Assembly: GCF_016545825.1 (NCBI RefSeq)
Contig: NC_052619.1
Location: 2,867,501-2,931,500 of the forward strand
Length of the DNA: 64,000 nt
Source: Eucalyptus grandis
Lineage: Eukaryota > Streptophyta > Magnoliopsida > Myrtales > Myrtaceae
Direction of reading: 5' to 3'
Under the pieces are notes generated by a model. The model was not told where the DNA came from. It saw only the letters and a program-made list of their open reading frames with translations, and ran no database searches. Made by a program: the position numbers and the translations under genes. Positions 13,227 through 26,241 of this stretch are shown piece after piece (the first letter of the stretch is position 1; each line of letters begins with the position of its first letter).

Positions 13227-16200
13227 ATGGCGGCTGCATCGTCATCCTCATCATCTTCTTCTTCTTCTTCCTCGTCTTGCGACGCCGTCCCTCGATGGGA
13301 CTACGACGTCTTCCTCAGCTTCCGAGGCGAGGACACTCGCGCTGGCTTCGTCAGCCACCTCCACAGCGCCCTCCGCCGCGGAGGAGCCCGCGTTTTCATT
13401 GACGACGAGCTCCGGCGGGGGGAGAGGATCTCCCTTTCGCTGGAGCGGGCCATTGAGAGCTCCAGGATCGCCATCGTCGTCTTCTCCCGCAACTTTGCTG
13501 CCTCCACCTGGTGCTTGCAGGAGCTGACCAAGATTCTCGAGATGCAGGACTCGAGAGGGCAACTGGTCCGGCCGGTGTTCTACCACGTTGACCCAAGCGA
13601 TGTGCGGAAGCAGACCGGGGACTTCGCGGAGATCATGGCGAGGCATGAAGAGGTTTTTGGTGGTGGTGGTGGTGGTGGCGATGGTTCGGAGAGAGTGAAG
13701 AAGTGGAGAAACGCACTTCGCCAAGCGGCTAATTTGTCCGGATGGCATCTAGACAAGGGGTAACTGTCTAATTACTCTCGGCTAATTGACTGGATTCTCT
13801 TGATTGCTGTTTGTTTTCTAGAGAATTTCCGTTAGATTATGTCAGGTTAGAATTCGCTAGAACCGGTAAAGATTAAACTCGTTGCCTAAATTTAGCAGAG
13901 TTGTCTGAGAAATGGAGTTTTAATGAGTCTGCTTAGAAGCAAGCAGGAAGCAGAACTGTGTTTGGAACTGAAATTTTTACTTTCAGAGTGTTGATGTTCT
14001 GATAAATAACGCGGATGCATTGAGAGACATCGTTTCGCCTTATGCTCCTGACATTGCTAACATTTGTGGTTTCCAAAGTTGAATGTGTTGAATTATAAGT
14101 CTCATTTTATTTTTTGGATGGCCAAGAATTATTGGTCTCTTATTTGTTCAATTAGCTTCGAATCATGTATCCCTTCCCTTAGTGTTCACCGTGTATATCT
14201 CTATGGTTAAGCACTTTAATAACCGGCAAGATTATAGTTATCATCACAAGTCAAATTCGAGTACTGGAATCTAACCAGTTCTGCAGCTTAATTGGTTTCT
14301 ATCCCCTCGGATCAGGAGGAAGGTGTTACCTCTGATAATCCTCCTCATCTGCTTATTTAGTTTAGTTTAGCAGGGGATGTGCCCGCTGTACTAGATTAAG
14401 GAAGCCAGACTAAATAGTTTAATCTTTGTAGAACCCAATGGCCATCGTATGATGCATCATTTGGAAATCCGCTACTTTTCAAAGAGCTCTTACAAGTAAA
14501 TATCAACTTCTTTTGTTTAGTTTTTTGGCTTAGTGGGTTGTCACATATTTTTAATGATTGCAATTGGCAGTGTTGAATCTGAACTTATCCAGAAGATTGT
14601 TGAAGAAGTGTCAAGCAAGCTACACCGCCCATACTTGAATGTTGCGCAGCATCCAGTTGCTCTTGACAAACATATACAGGCTATTAGAATGTTGTTGCAT
14701 CCAGAGGACAATGGCATTCGTGTAGTGGGTATCTGCGGGATTGGCGGAATAGGCAAGACAACCATTGCTAAAGCTGTACACAATATGATTGCTGACCAAT
14801 TCGAAGGTAGTAGCTTTCTGACAAATGTCAGAGAAATTTCTTGGCAGTATGGCCTAGATAAATTGCAAGAAGCTCTTCTTCGTGACATTTTGGGGGATAA
14901 AACCATAAATGTTGGCTACATTCAGACAGGTGTAGATTTGATAAGGCAAAAGCTTTGCAATAAAAGGATTTTGTTAGTTCTTGATGATGTGGATAGTACA
15001 GACCAACTAAGGGGCTTATTGGGTGAAAGAGGTTGGTTTGGTCAGGGGAGTAGAATAATTTTAACAACAAGAGATGAACAAGTAGTAGTCACTCACGGTG
15101 CAGAAATCTATAAGGTCGGTGAACTAAATTATGATGATGCTCTTCAACTTTTTAGTTGGAATGCCTTTCAGGAACCATCTCCTACAAGAGATTACCAGCT
15201 TATCTCCTTTGGCTTTGTTCACTTTGCCAAACGTCTCCCTTTGGCTCTTATTGTATTGGGATCTTTCTTGAGTGGTAAGAGTATTCAAGAATGGAATTGT
15301 GCATTAGAAAGATTGAGAGTCATTCGTGATGGTGAGATTGATGAGATTCTAAAAATTAGTTTTGATGGATTGGAAATTCATGAACAAACTATCTTTCTTG
15401 ACATCGCTTGTTTCTTCAAAGGTGAAGATAAAGATACTGTAACAAAGCTGCTAGATCGCTGTAACTTTTATCCAGACAAGGGGCTCCAAATTCTCTCTCA
15501 AAAATCACTTATATATATAGACTCAAACAAGATCTGGATGCATGACTTGCTTCAAGAAATGGGTCGAGAAATTGTGCGTCAAGAATCTCCTGAGAATCCT
15601 GGCGGCGCAGCAGACTCTGGTATCATGAGGATATTCTGAGAGTCTTCCGAGAAAATTTGGTAATTTTTCAATTCAATAAGATCTGCATTTTCTTGTTCTT
15701 GAAAGCTAATATTTCAAAAAATTACTAGATGGATGACACTACAATTACTTTAGGGTGCGGCACTTTGTCATTGACTTGACAATTTAAATGCATATACATA
15801 GGTTCTTGCATGAAGACCCACGAATGTTTAGGAATCTATTTATGATGCATCTAACTTGTTTCCATGTACACAAGGTTGCGCACACAGACACAGTATTAAG
15901 TCTTACCCAGTAAGATTAACTATTGATTGCATGTTTGCTTTGGATTTCAAGGGAACAAACTCTGTTGAAGGTATTAAATTAGACATGATTGAGCCTGAAG
16001 AGGTGTTTATGGGTACAAAAGTTCTCAAACAGATGAAAAGGCTTAGATTGATTTTGGTTCGAAACATCCATATGTCTGGATGCCCCGAGAATCTTTCGAA
16101 TGAGATAAGGTGGCTCGATGTGCATGGAAACAACTTGCTAGCACCTGTAGAGAGCTCTGGTCCTGCACGACCAAGCATTCATGATTCCAGTCCCACCAAA

Positions 16201-17436
16201 CCTGCTAAGAATGAGAAACATCATGGTCGGATCAGAACGATCTTGTTTAGATCAAGAAACTACAAAATTAATTGCAGAGATGCTCTGCCAGACTTTAAAT
16301 GTATTATGGCTCCCTCGCATAAGCTTGCCCAATTTTTATGCTTCAAAGGACGCAAGGGTTGTACTCATAATCATCGCCAAGCAGATTCTGACCGCGGGGA
16401 CTCTGACAGCGCGAGTGCAGATTCTGAGAGTGATATGCCCTTGCAGGTATATTGTTGTCATCTTGATGGCTTTGTTTCTCATCACTTCATTATACTGGAT
16501 TCCTTGCTGATACAATTTGCTTCTCAGGTGTTCAGAAAATTTTCGAAGGCTGAGCTAATTCATGCAAGTAACAATTTCTCCGATCATAATAAGATTGGAG
16601 TAGGCAGCGCCGGTTCAGTGTATTACGGGATATTGGATGGGCGGGAAGTGGCCATCAAGTGGACATATGTAACCAGAAAAGGCTTTGAATATGGTGCTTT
16701 CATCGCCGAGATCCAGACTCTCTGTCATGTCAATCACAAGAATCTTGTTCGGATGTTGGGATTTCATGCAACATGCAGTGAGCACGCCCTAGTATGTGAG
16801 TACATGAACAATTGCTTGCTATTCTAACAACTTTACACTTTCAAAAGCTCAGCTCTGATTTCGTGGACGACACGGCTCAAGGTGGCACTAGATGTCGCGA
16901 GGGGAATGGAGTACTTGCATGAATTCACACGTCCTCAAATAGTGCACGGAGATGTGAAGTCAGCAAACATATTGCTGGACAAAAGCTGGACTGCCAAAAT
17001 TGCAGATTTTGGATCCTCCGTCCATCTTCCTGAAGATGAAGAATCAGACCATCGGGAAGTTGTTAGCGGCACCATGGGTTATTTGGCTCCAGAATATATC
17101 TCGACCAATAGACTAACAACTAAGGCGGATGTGTATGGCTATGGCATCGTGTTGCTTGAACTATTATCTGGGCGCAAAGCACTCCAAAGGGATGAAGATG
17201 GCCCATTATGCCATATCACGGAGGTCGTAGTTCCAAACATAATCGAGGGTAAAATTTGCCAGTCTCTGGACCCAAGATTGCCAGTTCCGGCCCATTTCGA
17301 GATGATAGCAGTATCAGACATGGCGTACCTCGCGGTGGATTGCGTTCACATGCAAGCGGAAAACCGACCCCCTATGACTTATGTAGTGGACTCCCTCAGG
17401 AGTGCTTTAGCTAAATGCTTACCGGATTGTCTCTAA
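13227..17436 (+). CDS. TIR-NB-ARC protein fused to a CCR3/CCR4-like kinase, copy B (one frameshift, one nonsense codon)
   Basis: Exon 1 (13227-13759) encodes a serine-rich leader and a full TIR domain: YDVFLSFRGEDTR, FIDDELRRGE, and the STWCLQEL segment with the glutamate required for NAD-cleaving activity in TIRs. Exon 2 (14571-15659) is a complete NB-ARC: P-loop GIGGIGKTT, kinase-2 LLVLDDVD, RNBS-B GSRIILTTRDE, LPLAL, RNBS-D FLDIACFFKGED and MHD in WMHDLLQEMG. Exon 3 (from 15952) has only about 65 residues of LRR-region start (GTNSVEGIKLDM...NEIRWLDVHGNN), an acidic Ser/Asp linker, then a kinase domain to the stop at 17434-17436. Splice phases fit, but exon 2 is one base short near 15605 (a GGC-CGC context), and TAA at 16825-16827 interrupts the kinase in frame. 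Uninterrupted, the product would be about 1,035 residues. It is a predicted intracellular immune receptor with the LRR replaced by a kinase. Whether it is expressed or a pseudogene is open. Confidence 0.75.
16528..17436 (+). CDS. CCR3/CCR4-type receptor-like kinase module within copy B
   Basis: The opening VFRKFSKAELIHASNNFS, glycine loop GVGSAGSVY, lysine in REVAIKW, HGDVKSANILLD catalytic loop, ADFG, GTMGYLAPEY, DVYGYGIVLLELLSG and the PEDEESD insert, with the C-terminal VVPNI...LDPRLPVPAHFE block, together match the CRINKLY4-related kinases CCR3/CCR4 of Arabidopsis rather than SRK, WAK or LRR-VIII kinases. The catalytic HRD is HGD, so it is a non-RD kinase, but the aspartate and DFG remain. 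One TAA (16825-16827) falls between subdomains V and VIa; the frame is otherwise open. No convincing transmembrane helix lies in this frame. An 81-bp stretch just upstream (16447-16527) could be an intron (cag|gtat ... ctcag|g), divisible by three. Confidence 0.7.
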
Positions 17437-18618
17437 TCACTCTGCGGATGAAACTAACCTGAAATCTACTGCATAGCAGATATGTTTAAATTCTGAGAGC
17501 TTACATCTGCTTAATGTTGAGTATAATCATTGTAAACATTACGTTTGAGTATAATCATTCTAGCCAAGCCAAAAATGCTGCTTCTACTCTGAAGTCCGCC
17601 GGAGGTCATTCTATGTTGTTTGTCGCAAGTCTAACGTAATCGTTGATTGATTAAAGGAGGCTCCACATGTTAACAACGATGCTGGTCCTCAAAATCATCA
17701 ATTCAAATTGGTTATGCCTTGGTGCCGCAATTGTGGCCCTGCCTAGCTCTCCTCATATCACGAGAACTCGACCGCCCTTTTCGATGGTGCCTAGATGGCG
17801 GTGCCCACCTTATCTCCCTCTTCTCTCTCCATACAAGGGTTTGAGCTCTCCTCTTCTTCTTCCCACTTTTTTGTAATATTTCGACTTTTGCCGACGCTCT
17901 GAACCAAAGTAACTGACAATCCAAATGAATATTCTTATTCGCATACCAGACAAAAAGATAAAATTTCTTAAAAAAAATCTCAAGATCATAATATTAAACG
18001 AATTGTGAAATTTCATAAAACCATCGATCCCATTTTCTTCCTCAGAGTTCGGGAACCTCACAAATTACAGAAAAATGGGTAATTCATCGAAAGTTGAAGG
18101 TATCAAAGATGCCCTAAAAAAAAGCCACCGAGTTGATTAGAAATCTAACAAAAGCACTAGTGTGTGGTTCACATCCTCCCCGACAATCTACACACATAAC
18201 CTTCACTACACAACGACCTCCTTTGACGTGAAACTCCATGCGTATCTCTTTGCAAGAAAACGACGAAAAATCGAATGGAAGAAGAAACCAGAACCCAAGT
18301 TGGACATCACCGTCGCCCCCATTAATGCCAGAAAAGGACGAGCCAGCCAACTCTATTTAAGATATCGAATTGACTGAGATCGATCCCGGGTCTTGGTCAA
18401 ATTGGGGAAAATGACACAACCCCATTAATTATTATTACTATTATTATTACTCCTCTTTTTTATATATTTTTCTTATTAAAGGCAACATAAAATGAATAAA
18501 TAAAAAGGAAAAGTTGGTGGCCACAATTTTCCCACGGCTGCAAATCAATGGTGGCCACTCGTGGGGTTTGGACCCCACCGTCGCACGGTTGGATCCACCA
18601 GATTTCTTGCTTTCGATT

Positions 18619-19554
18619 TGGGCAGATCCAAAATATTTATAAAAATAAAAAGAATTATAAAGAAAGACATGAAGGACATCTTATCTTCACGCCCTCAACT
18701 CTCCACCAATCACCTCCGCAATTCGCGGCCCCCTACCATGAAATTATTATTTTTTATTCTCGTTTTCCAGTTCCATACAAAAATAAAATATATATATAAA
18801 AGATAAATACACCCTTCCTTCCACAATCGTACATTTTAAGCTCAACTAATAATTCGGTGGTCTCCTCACGTGTTGATGACTCTTTATGTATCTGACCGAT
18901 AAATTGCACAATGCATCGATCAATCAACTCAAGGAAGAAAAGGAGTTGAAAATTATAATTCTACAATTTTGAAGGGATGTAGGTTTTTTAAAAAAGGAAC
19001 AAGATGCATTTTCGAATTATCTTCCACGAGTCTTGTTGGGAGTCTTGAGATCTTCTTTTTATTTAATTAATTAGCCAAATAAAGAAGGGCAAACACATAG
19101 GTCTATACATGGAAAAAAGGAGATCTAGGTAGAAGCTTTGATTTGAGCTATTCTAAGAGATGGGTGAAATTATTGAGACATGAAAGGCATTACTGTAGAT
19201 GTAAACGCATGAGAGATTAACGAAATGATAATAATGATTTTGTCATTTTGTAATAAGATCTTATCTAATATTTAATAATTACTGTTAATTAAACAACATG
19301 CACGAGCTCTAATGAACTTTCTTGTTTATAGATACACAGCCAACTCATCTCTCTCTCTCCTCTCTCTCTCTTCTCTTTCCTCCTCCTCCTTCCTTCTGCT
19401 TCGATCACTCAGCACCGTCCCGCGATTGGTTCGTCGCTCCGGTAGCGACCTCTGAGCTTCTTCCTCGGTTTCTGCTTCTGGGTCCTCCTCGGCGGCGGGA
19501 AATCTTTCGGCTTTCTGGAGTTTTTCCGGGGGAAAAAAGAAGCAAGAACCGACG
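18619..19554. other. Intergenic region and promoter/5' leader of the B-box gene
   Basis: This stretch is A/T-rich to about 19320. 'tttata' at 19325-19330 is a possible TATA box, followed by a pyrimidine-rich CT tract (19341-19400) typical of plant 5' leaders, and then the leader to the ATG at 19555. I see no other gene. Confidence 0.4.
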
Positions 19555-21816
19555 ATGAAGATACAGTGCGACGTGTGCGAGAGGGCGCCGGCGACGATGA
19601 TCTGCTGCGCCGACGAGGCCGCGCTCTGCGCCAAGTGCGACGTCGAGGTCCACGCCGCGAACAAGCTCGCCAGCAAGCACCAGAGGCTCCTCCTCCACTC
19701 CCTCTCCAGCAAGCTCCCTGTTTGCGACATCTGCCAAGTGAGTCAAGTGGCTTCGGTTCGGTTTCTCAGTTTCTTTATCAATTTCTTTTCTTTCTCTTCT
19801 TTATGTGGTTCTTGTTGGAGCATGCATGAGATCGAGCGACGTGGCGATGACGTTCTGCCTTCTAAACTTCTTCTTCTTCTTCTTCGCTCTCAAGCTGTGA
19901 GAGAAATTGTACTGGGGAATCGAGGGGATTTGTTTGGGGGATCTCTGTCACTGGTGGTTGTTGAGGAAAGAGGGTTCATAAACATGTCGGGTACCTGAAT
20001 TATGTGTAGATTCAGCTGATTTGGGTTACCGAAAGCTTAAAAAGATTTTGATCATAATCGGCTTCAGCTGAGCAGAGTAGTGCACAGGGGTTGCGTTCTG
20101 ATGGTCGGTTGGGTCAGATGAGTGTTGATTTTAAAGGGTGGTCAAAGTTTGAACCTTTTTTTCAGCCACAAAACTTGTAGGAAGGACAGAAACCAGAATT
20201 TGCCTCGAATAACGTTGAGATGCGATGTGGTTCCTCTGTTTTCCAGATCCAGGGTCATACTTTGACTAGGATTGATCTGGGGGGAAATAGCCACGCAAAT
20301 CGTAAGCTCGAATCCATCTTTTGCCGGAATCAACTGCTTCCTGCTCTTTGAGAGTTGATATTTGTTTGATTGTGGCAATATTTTAGGACCTCGAGGCGAC
20401 TGTTGGGAGCCTCTAGCAAAACCCTGGTCCTATCCAAAGTGGTCCGACCCTTCCCCGGACCCTGGACATCACTGGACTTGGTGCACCGTGGCACAGTTAT
20501 GGAAAGATCTTAGGAAGAAATTGAACAGTACAATGATATGTTGAAGTAGTTTCTAGTTTGATGTGCTTTAGAATCAATGAAACGCGAAGATACGCTAAAA
20601 TGGATGACAGCAAGCATCAAACAAGTGTATGATTAATTAAAACAAGATTGTAAAGCAAGTTGGTTCTAGTTGATGAGAAATTTTAGCTCTCTCTCTCTCT
20701 CATAACTACGTTGCTATACAGGAGAAGGCAGCTTTCATCTTTTGCGTGGAAGACAGAGCTCTCTTCTGCAAGGATTGTGATGAATCAATTCATCCCGCCG
20801 GAAGCCTGTCTGCAAATCACCAGAGGTTACTGGCAACTGGAATCAGAGTCGCTCTTAGCTCTAGCTGCACCAAAGAAGCTGAGAAGACTGAACCTGAGCC
20901 ACCAAGCCGGAATAAACCTCATACCTCGGTGAAATCGCCCCAACAGGAAGCTCCCAGTTTCACATCTTCGTGGGGTGTCGATGATGAACTGCTACAGTTG
21001 CCAGACTTTGAATCCTCCGACAAGGTAAGGGATTACAATGTCAATGCTGGAACTCCATGTGCTTTTCCAGCTGTATTTCCCTAAAGAACCTATAATTGCT
21101 CAAATGGGAAGCCACAACCTGCCGTATGATGATCATGAACCCCCAAAAATCTTCAAAATGCTTCTTCATAATGTTATTCTCTTGACTCTACTTCATAGAC
21201 TGCAAGAGTCATAAGGACAACCACTAATTGAAATTCAACAGAAAGCATTTAACACATGACTGCTTCAAATAGGTGATTTTCTTCGAGAGATATGAGGGTA
21301 GAAATTGCATGTGCTAGAGATGTAGAACAAGTTTATGTTTCTGTAGCAAGTACAGCAAAGTTTATTCAATTACAGGACCACATCCTTCTTATGTTGGAAA
21401 TCATATGCTATATCACACACGTCTCGAATGAGTCTTTGGCTTATATTGCATGTGCAATCATTGAAATCAATGTTACCATGTTGCAAGTGGGATCATTGAA
21501 ATTAATGTAATCTTCGAAAATGGCAAACATTTTCCTCCCACTCCGTTCTGTATTTAAAAACTAACGATTGCCTTTATTTTTGCAGAAGGAACAACTCGAG
21601 TTTGGTGAGCTAGAATGGCTCGCCGATATGGGTCTCTTTGCTGATCAGGTTCCTCAAGAAGCCCTAGCCGCAGCTGAAGTTCCTCAGCTCCCGTTGCCAC
21701 CCTCAAGCAACTGCACTTCATACCGGACCTCGAAATCCCAGATGCCTCACAAGAAACCTAGGATTGAATACGTAGATGATGACGACGAGTTTTTCACCGT
21801 TCCTGATCTTGGCTGA
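19555..21816 (+). CDS. BBX24: Double B-box zinc finger transcription regulator, BBX24/STO-like
   Basis: There are three exons: 19555-19737, 20722-21024 and 21586-21816, with consensus borders and matching phases, giving 238 residues. Exon 1 encodes B-box 1 (CDVCERAPATMICCADEAALC...CDVEVH...HQR). Exon 2 encodes B-box 2 (CDICQEKAAFIFCVEDRALFC...CDESIH...NHQR). No C-terminal CCT domain is present, which places it in the two-B-box, CCT-less group. Exon 3 ends with a basic KKPRIEY patch, an acidic run and TVPDLG, as in STO/BBX24 and BBX25. Family knowledge: these nuclear proteins act in light signalling, interacting with HY5 and COP1 and promoting shade or de-etiolation responses; the VP-type tail contacts COP1. 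The exact paralogue (24 or 25) is inferred from memory of the family. Intron 1 is about 1 kb. Confidence 0.9.
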
Positions 21817-22633
21817 TAAGAAAGAGACACCGGTGGATCCTCTCTGCACTGACATATGTGTATGTATATCTACATATATGCGTAGGCATCTACTTCTATG
21901 TAATGAAGGAAACCTTAGATTAAGAATCGCCTCGTGATGTGAGGATATACTGCATCCTTTCATTTTTAATTTTTTTGGTCTTTTTGCAATATTCTTTTTG
22001 TAATCTTTTGGAACTACAAAGCAAATGTCCCATTTGTTTGGCTTTTGAAAGCTGCTCGGTGTAATCTCACCCCTTAAAAGTCATCCACTAGTAGTTCGAT
22101 CGATCGATCGATATAATCCTTGCCTGTCGTTTGAACTTGTGGAAGACATCGTTACCGTTGCGAGATGATGCGGTCGCTTGGCTTGAGAATGATAATTGCA
22201 TTCCTTGCTCTTTAACAAGCTAAACTGAATAGAATATTAGGGAAGAAGCGACTGCACCAACCAGGAAAGACTCCCACTTGCTTATTCATTTTTTATGTTC
22301 GGCTGTCAATCAACCAAACGTTTTTAGAGAAAGCTGCCCGGTGTGCTTTACCTGCTTCATCAGCTCGGGTAAAAGAGAATGATTGGCCAGTTGTTTTTGC
22401 CGTTTGACGTGTCCTGGAGAAACGAAAGATTATTTCGTGCGTACTTCACCCTCCGAGCCACTTCTGTGAGCCTGATTTTTGGATATATCAAGGACATCCT
22501 TTTGGCTCAAATGGTCTTCCCAGAGGGATGGAAGAGAGCCGTATGAAAATTGAACAGCCCCTCCCCCTAGTTAGATCATGCTCTACCGCCGAGCTCTCTA
22601 AAGGCAACCCGAGTCCCAACTTCGGTTTTTTAA
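21817..22633. other. 3' UTR of the B-box gene and spacer
   Basis: The 3' UTR probably ends near 22040 (A/T-rich, with 'tgtaat' signals near 22000). A short (gatc)n run sits near 22098-22112. Nothing else is recognisable up to the transposon at 22634. Confidence 0.4.
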
Positions 22634-22788
22634 GGGCGCGTTACATAACGATTTTGTTCCCAGGAATTGATTCTGAATAAAAAAAACGCGTTTGATAATT
22701 GTCCAAAATTTTTAATTTTAGAATAGAATTGCGTTTAATACCGTGTTCAGTGATTATTCCAAATCAATTTTTTAATTTTTAAATAATT

Positions 22789-22821
<33 letters not shown>

Positions 22822-23312
22822 TTTTTTCTTTTTTTCCCTTTTCTTCTATTCTTCTTCTTCGTCGGGGCTAGGCGAGATTGGCCTGGCCACCAGTGGGGCT
22901 GGGCGAGGCCCGCCTGGCCACCGATGAGGCTCAGCCTCTCCCGATCTAGCAAGGTCGAGCCTCGCCTCGCCTCGGCTCGGAGGGGCTGGGCAAGCCTCAT
23001 CCAGCTGCCAGCAAGCTCGCCGGACCGGCGGACAATGGACGGCGGTAGACGGAGGCGGCGGGTGGCAGACGAGACGGCGGCGGCGGTGGGACGGCAGTTG
23101 CAAGATGACGGAAGGGAAGGAGACTTTCATTGTTTTGATTCTTTTTTTGATCCTCAAATAGAGAATCACTTTTTTTATTTTTTTATTCTCAATTCTTGTC
23201 CAAATCTGTTTCCGGGAACAAAAATTTTACCAAACGCAATTCTCGTCCCAAATTGATTCTGAGAACAAAAAATCAAAATCAGACATTGTTTAAATGATTA
23301 CCAAACAGTGCC
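22634..23312. mobile_element. PIF/Harbinger-like non-autonomous element (679 bp), TAA target site
   Basis: The ends gggcgcgttacataacg... and ...gattaccaaacagtgcc are imperfect inverted repeats, and inner blocks 'gaattgattctg' and 'caaattgattctgag' extend the pairing. TAA flanks both sides (22631-22633 and 23313-23315). The core is GC-rich ('ggcgaggc', 'gcctcgcc') next to a long T tract (22800-22830). No transposase is present. Confidence 0.7.
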
Positions 23313-23587
23313 TAAGACTACATCGCTATCGCCTCTGTCTCCTCTTTCACTAACCAAGAAGTTGAAGAAATTTTCTACAGCCATTGAATCTGCAGCTTCA
23401 GTTCAATCAGGTGGTACAACTACTAAACCAATGCAAATCATACTCGCAGCAACAACAGAAACAAGAAGATTCAGTAACCAAATGAATGGAAGCAACGGCT
23501 AGATTGCAAGCCTGTATAACTTTTGGTAATCTGCTAGAGACGTTTTCTACATTGCTTCTCAGAATGTGACACTACAAGATTCATCAA

Positions 23588-26241
23588 TCAGAAAAGCCAA
23601 TTGACACTGATATTGCCAAGCCACATGAAGAGCGGAAACTGAGCAAGGGCAATAAAGATCAACAGATAGTGGTGCCTGCTTGAATCATAACTCCTCACCT
23701 CCGCAAACAGAACTCGCTTCATGGTCTTCACCAGAAAGATTCCCATGCACAAGCAGGTCCACGGCATCAGCACGAAGTACGTGTATCTCAACACAATCTT
23801 CCCAAGAATTGCCAAGCACAATCCTGTGAAAGTATAACCAGCGTATGCCACGATGTCCAGCAACGGTGCCTCACCACTACCCAATGACAGTAATGTTACT
23901 TTTAGCAGTCCTACTTGCATACACCAGCCAAGCGATCCTTTGACAAACAGCCAGTTTAAGGCTTCAGGGCTGAACCTGCAAATGAGTGATTCATGAAAAA
24001 AGTGAGGGAAAAAATCCCAAGGTTCAGCAGCAAAATGGGAGACCCTTGGAAGATATTAAATTAAGATTTAGAAAAGAATCTTGAAACTAATTCGTTCCAT
24101 TATCACAGCATTCAAAATGGCCAACAGGCACAAAAGTAGAAGAGCAGGAAACACCAATTTAAATATGCTTTAGCTACCTACTTTGCCCTTTGCCTCAAGC
24201 AAAGAGCAATAAGTTTCAATTAACTCAGAATATAAACCCAGTGAGTCGAAGCCCAATAAAACAAAAGTGAAAAAAGAAATGGGAGTGTCATGAACCAAGA
24301 AGAAATTATGCCTAACATTTTCAAATATCACAAGCGAAAAATGCTGGCTCCTTTCCATCAAAAGGATAACCATTCTTGTAACAAAAAATGCCTGCACCTT
24401 CTCTGTAATCATGGCAACCTCTTTCCATGTTTTTCAAGGAACCCCTTCTGGAAAGATTGTCACTGCAAAAATTGCCTTCTGAGGTATAGATTACTTTCCA
24501 TTTTCATCTGAAATATGGCTTTCCAATATAAGCCATGGTGTGGAAAAAACTTCAATGTTGAAATATATAAACTTGTCTACGAAGGTCTATTCATAGCTTA
24601 GCATAAGAAACCTCTTCATAAAAAATTTTCCTAGAATGACACTGCGGTATCAAGAGGTTGACAAAACTGGGAGCAAAAGTAGGACTAAGACCAGTAATTT
24701 GTTGAGAATAACTCTAGCAAACAAGAGATCTATTCAGTGCAAGATACAAACTCCTTATCACTTACTTCCCCTGAAGACCCAACAGCACGCCTGCAAGAAC
24801 AACATAAGTACCAAATGCCATAAGCGGAATGTACAAATCTGGAGCATTAATGTCATATATCGGGGGCTTATATGACAGCCTGCCTCCCACTGGCTCAGTA
24901 ATTCGTGTCCAGTGCCCCTGTGGAAATGGTACATGGTTGAAAAATTGTGAGTGGTCTGAAAATTGAGTACAGGTGCAGTAATAAAGTTTGATGCGATGTT
25001 AGGACTCACCCTATGGAGGAATGGAAACATAACCACCTTCAACTTGTTCCTCACATATTGGTCATTCACTTGAAAATAGTACTGAGGATCAGAAAAATAC
25101 CTGCTAATCTGTCGTCAAGAAAGCATTGATCATACTGTTTCAGTAAAACAAGAAAAAGAAAGAAAGATACAGTGATCGACTATTAAAAACTATGTCTGCA
25201 GGTCTCCCACTCATGTAAATAAAACTCAACTGCAAAAGTGATGCATCAGTAGGGAAAAGCACAAAATGCAATATACATGGTTTAACCAATATTCAAAGCA
25301 TTCAAAGAATAGTTTATCCACTTTCCAAAGAAGTTAAGTGCCAAGTGGTACATTATTGTAAATGAAGAATGCAATCAAGGAACTTCATTATCTTCATAAG
25401 AAAATTATTCCTTTTGATGTTAGTGATGGAGTCTCTTTGCATTTATGATTTAAAGCATCAAAGTACCAGTGTAACAAAGCAATTCAGTATATTGAGTGCT
25501 GCAAAATTCACATATTTAAAAACTAAAGTGCAAAGGCAATCATGTAAACCACAGACAGCTGAATGATCAGGCTCCTAAAGGAAGCCTGTTCAAGCCATGT
25601 CATAAGTTCTGAAGGGCAAACAGAGCGAGTTCAACTTCTACGGACAACATGGTCAAGAAAAAGGACTTCTGTATAGTATAGGTTACTGCCCAAGAAGCAG
25701 CGAATCCTCACACATCAAACACCTTGCAAGAAGCAACCAGGTTTGCCGCCCGCTCTCTTCTAGTTTTGTTTTACTTCTTTGTTTGCCTCTTTGTCACGTG
25801 GTGTGTAGGGAAGAGTGTAGTTTACCTCTTGCCCTTAACTATGTGCTCAATTTGGCAAATTTTCTTTTCATCAAAAGACAAATATATACAACCGCCAGGA
25901 TGCTATATTGATGATGAAATTTCAAACAGCATAACCTGTCCTTCTTCATGAAGGTATTCAATAGCAATGCACAACGTAATATGAACAAGCTAACTAGCGT
26001 CATTCAGCTTGTCAGTCACAGAATCATCAAAATACAATTGAATGTATAGCTGAAGCCTCATACTTACATTACTTTGCACATACTCAGAGCTAGATCCTAA
26101 AATTTTTTCTCCATAAGCACCAAGCCCACCACGGATAAGTCCTGAACCAGCACCATAAAAAGTATTCCCAAAGGGGGTGGGCTGAGGATTTGTTGGAGGT
26201 ATGGGCACCCCACCAGGCTGTGTGGCCGGATTGTTATACAT
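23588..26241 (-). CDS. YIF1: YIF1-family ER/Golgi transport membrane protein
   Basis: There are four coding exons on the minus strand: 26241-26068, 25108-25010, 24917-24766 and 23975-23588. All borders are GT/AG and phases agree, giving 270 residues. The N-terminus [11 protein letters not shown] is Pro/Asn-rich and cytosolic; [31 protein letters not shown] and FPFLHRGHWTR are family blocks. About five membrane segments follow (for example [17 protein letters not shown] and [19 protein letters not shown]). YIF1 partners YIP1 in COPII vesicle function and ER-to-Golgi transport. The start is the MYNN methionine, two bases inside exon 2, so the first exon is non-coding. The gene appears intact. 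Confidence 0.92.

Larger units (their letters stand above)
13020..18618 (+). repeat. Tandem segmental duplication, unit B
   Basis: This is the less damaged partner of unit A (5040-10562), offset by roughly 8 kb in the same orientation. It contains a complete TIR-NB-ARC-kinase gene and a similar 3' flank (17440-18618, no further gene visible). Divergence between units is moderate, with many substitutions and small indels, so the duplication is not recent. Confidence 0.8.
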
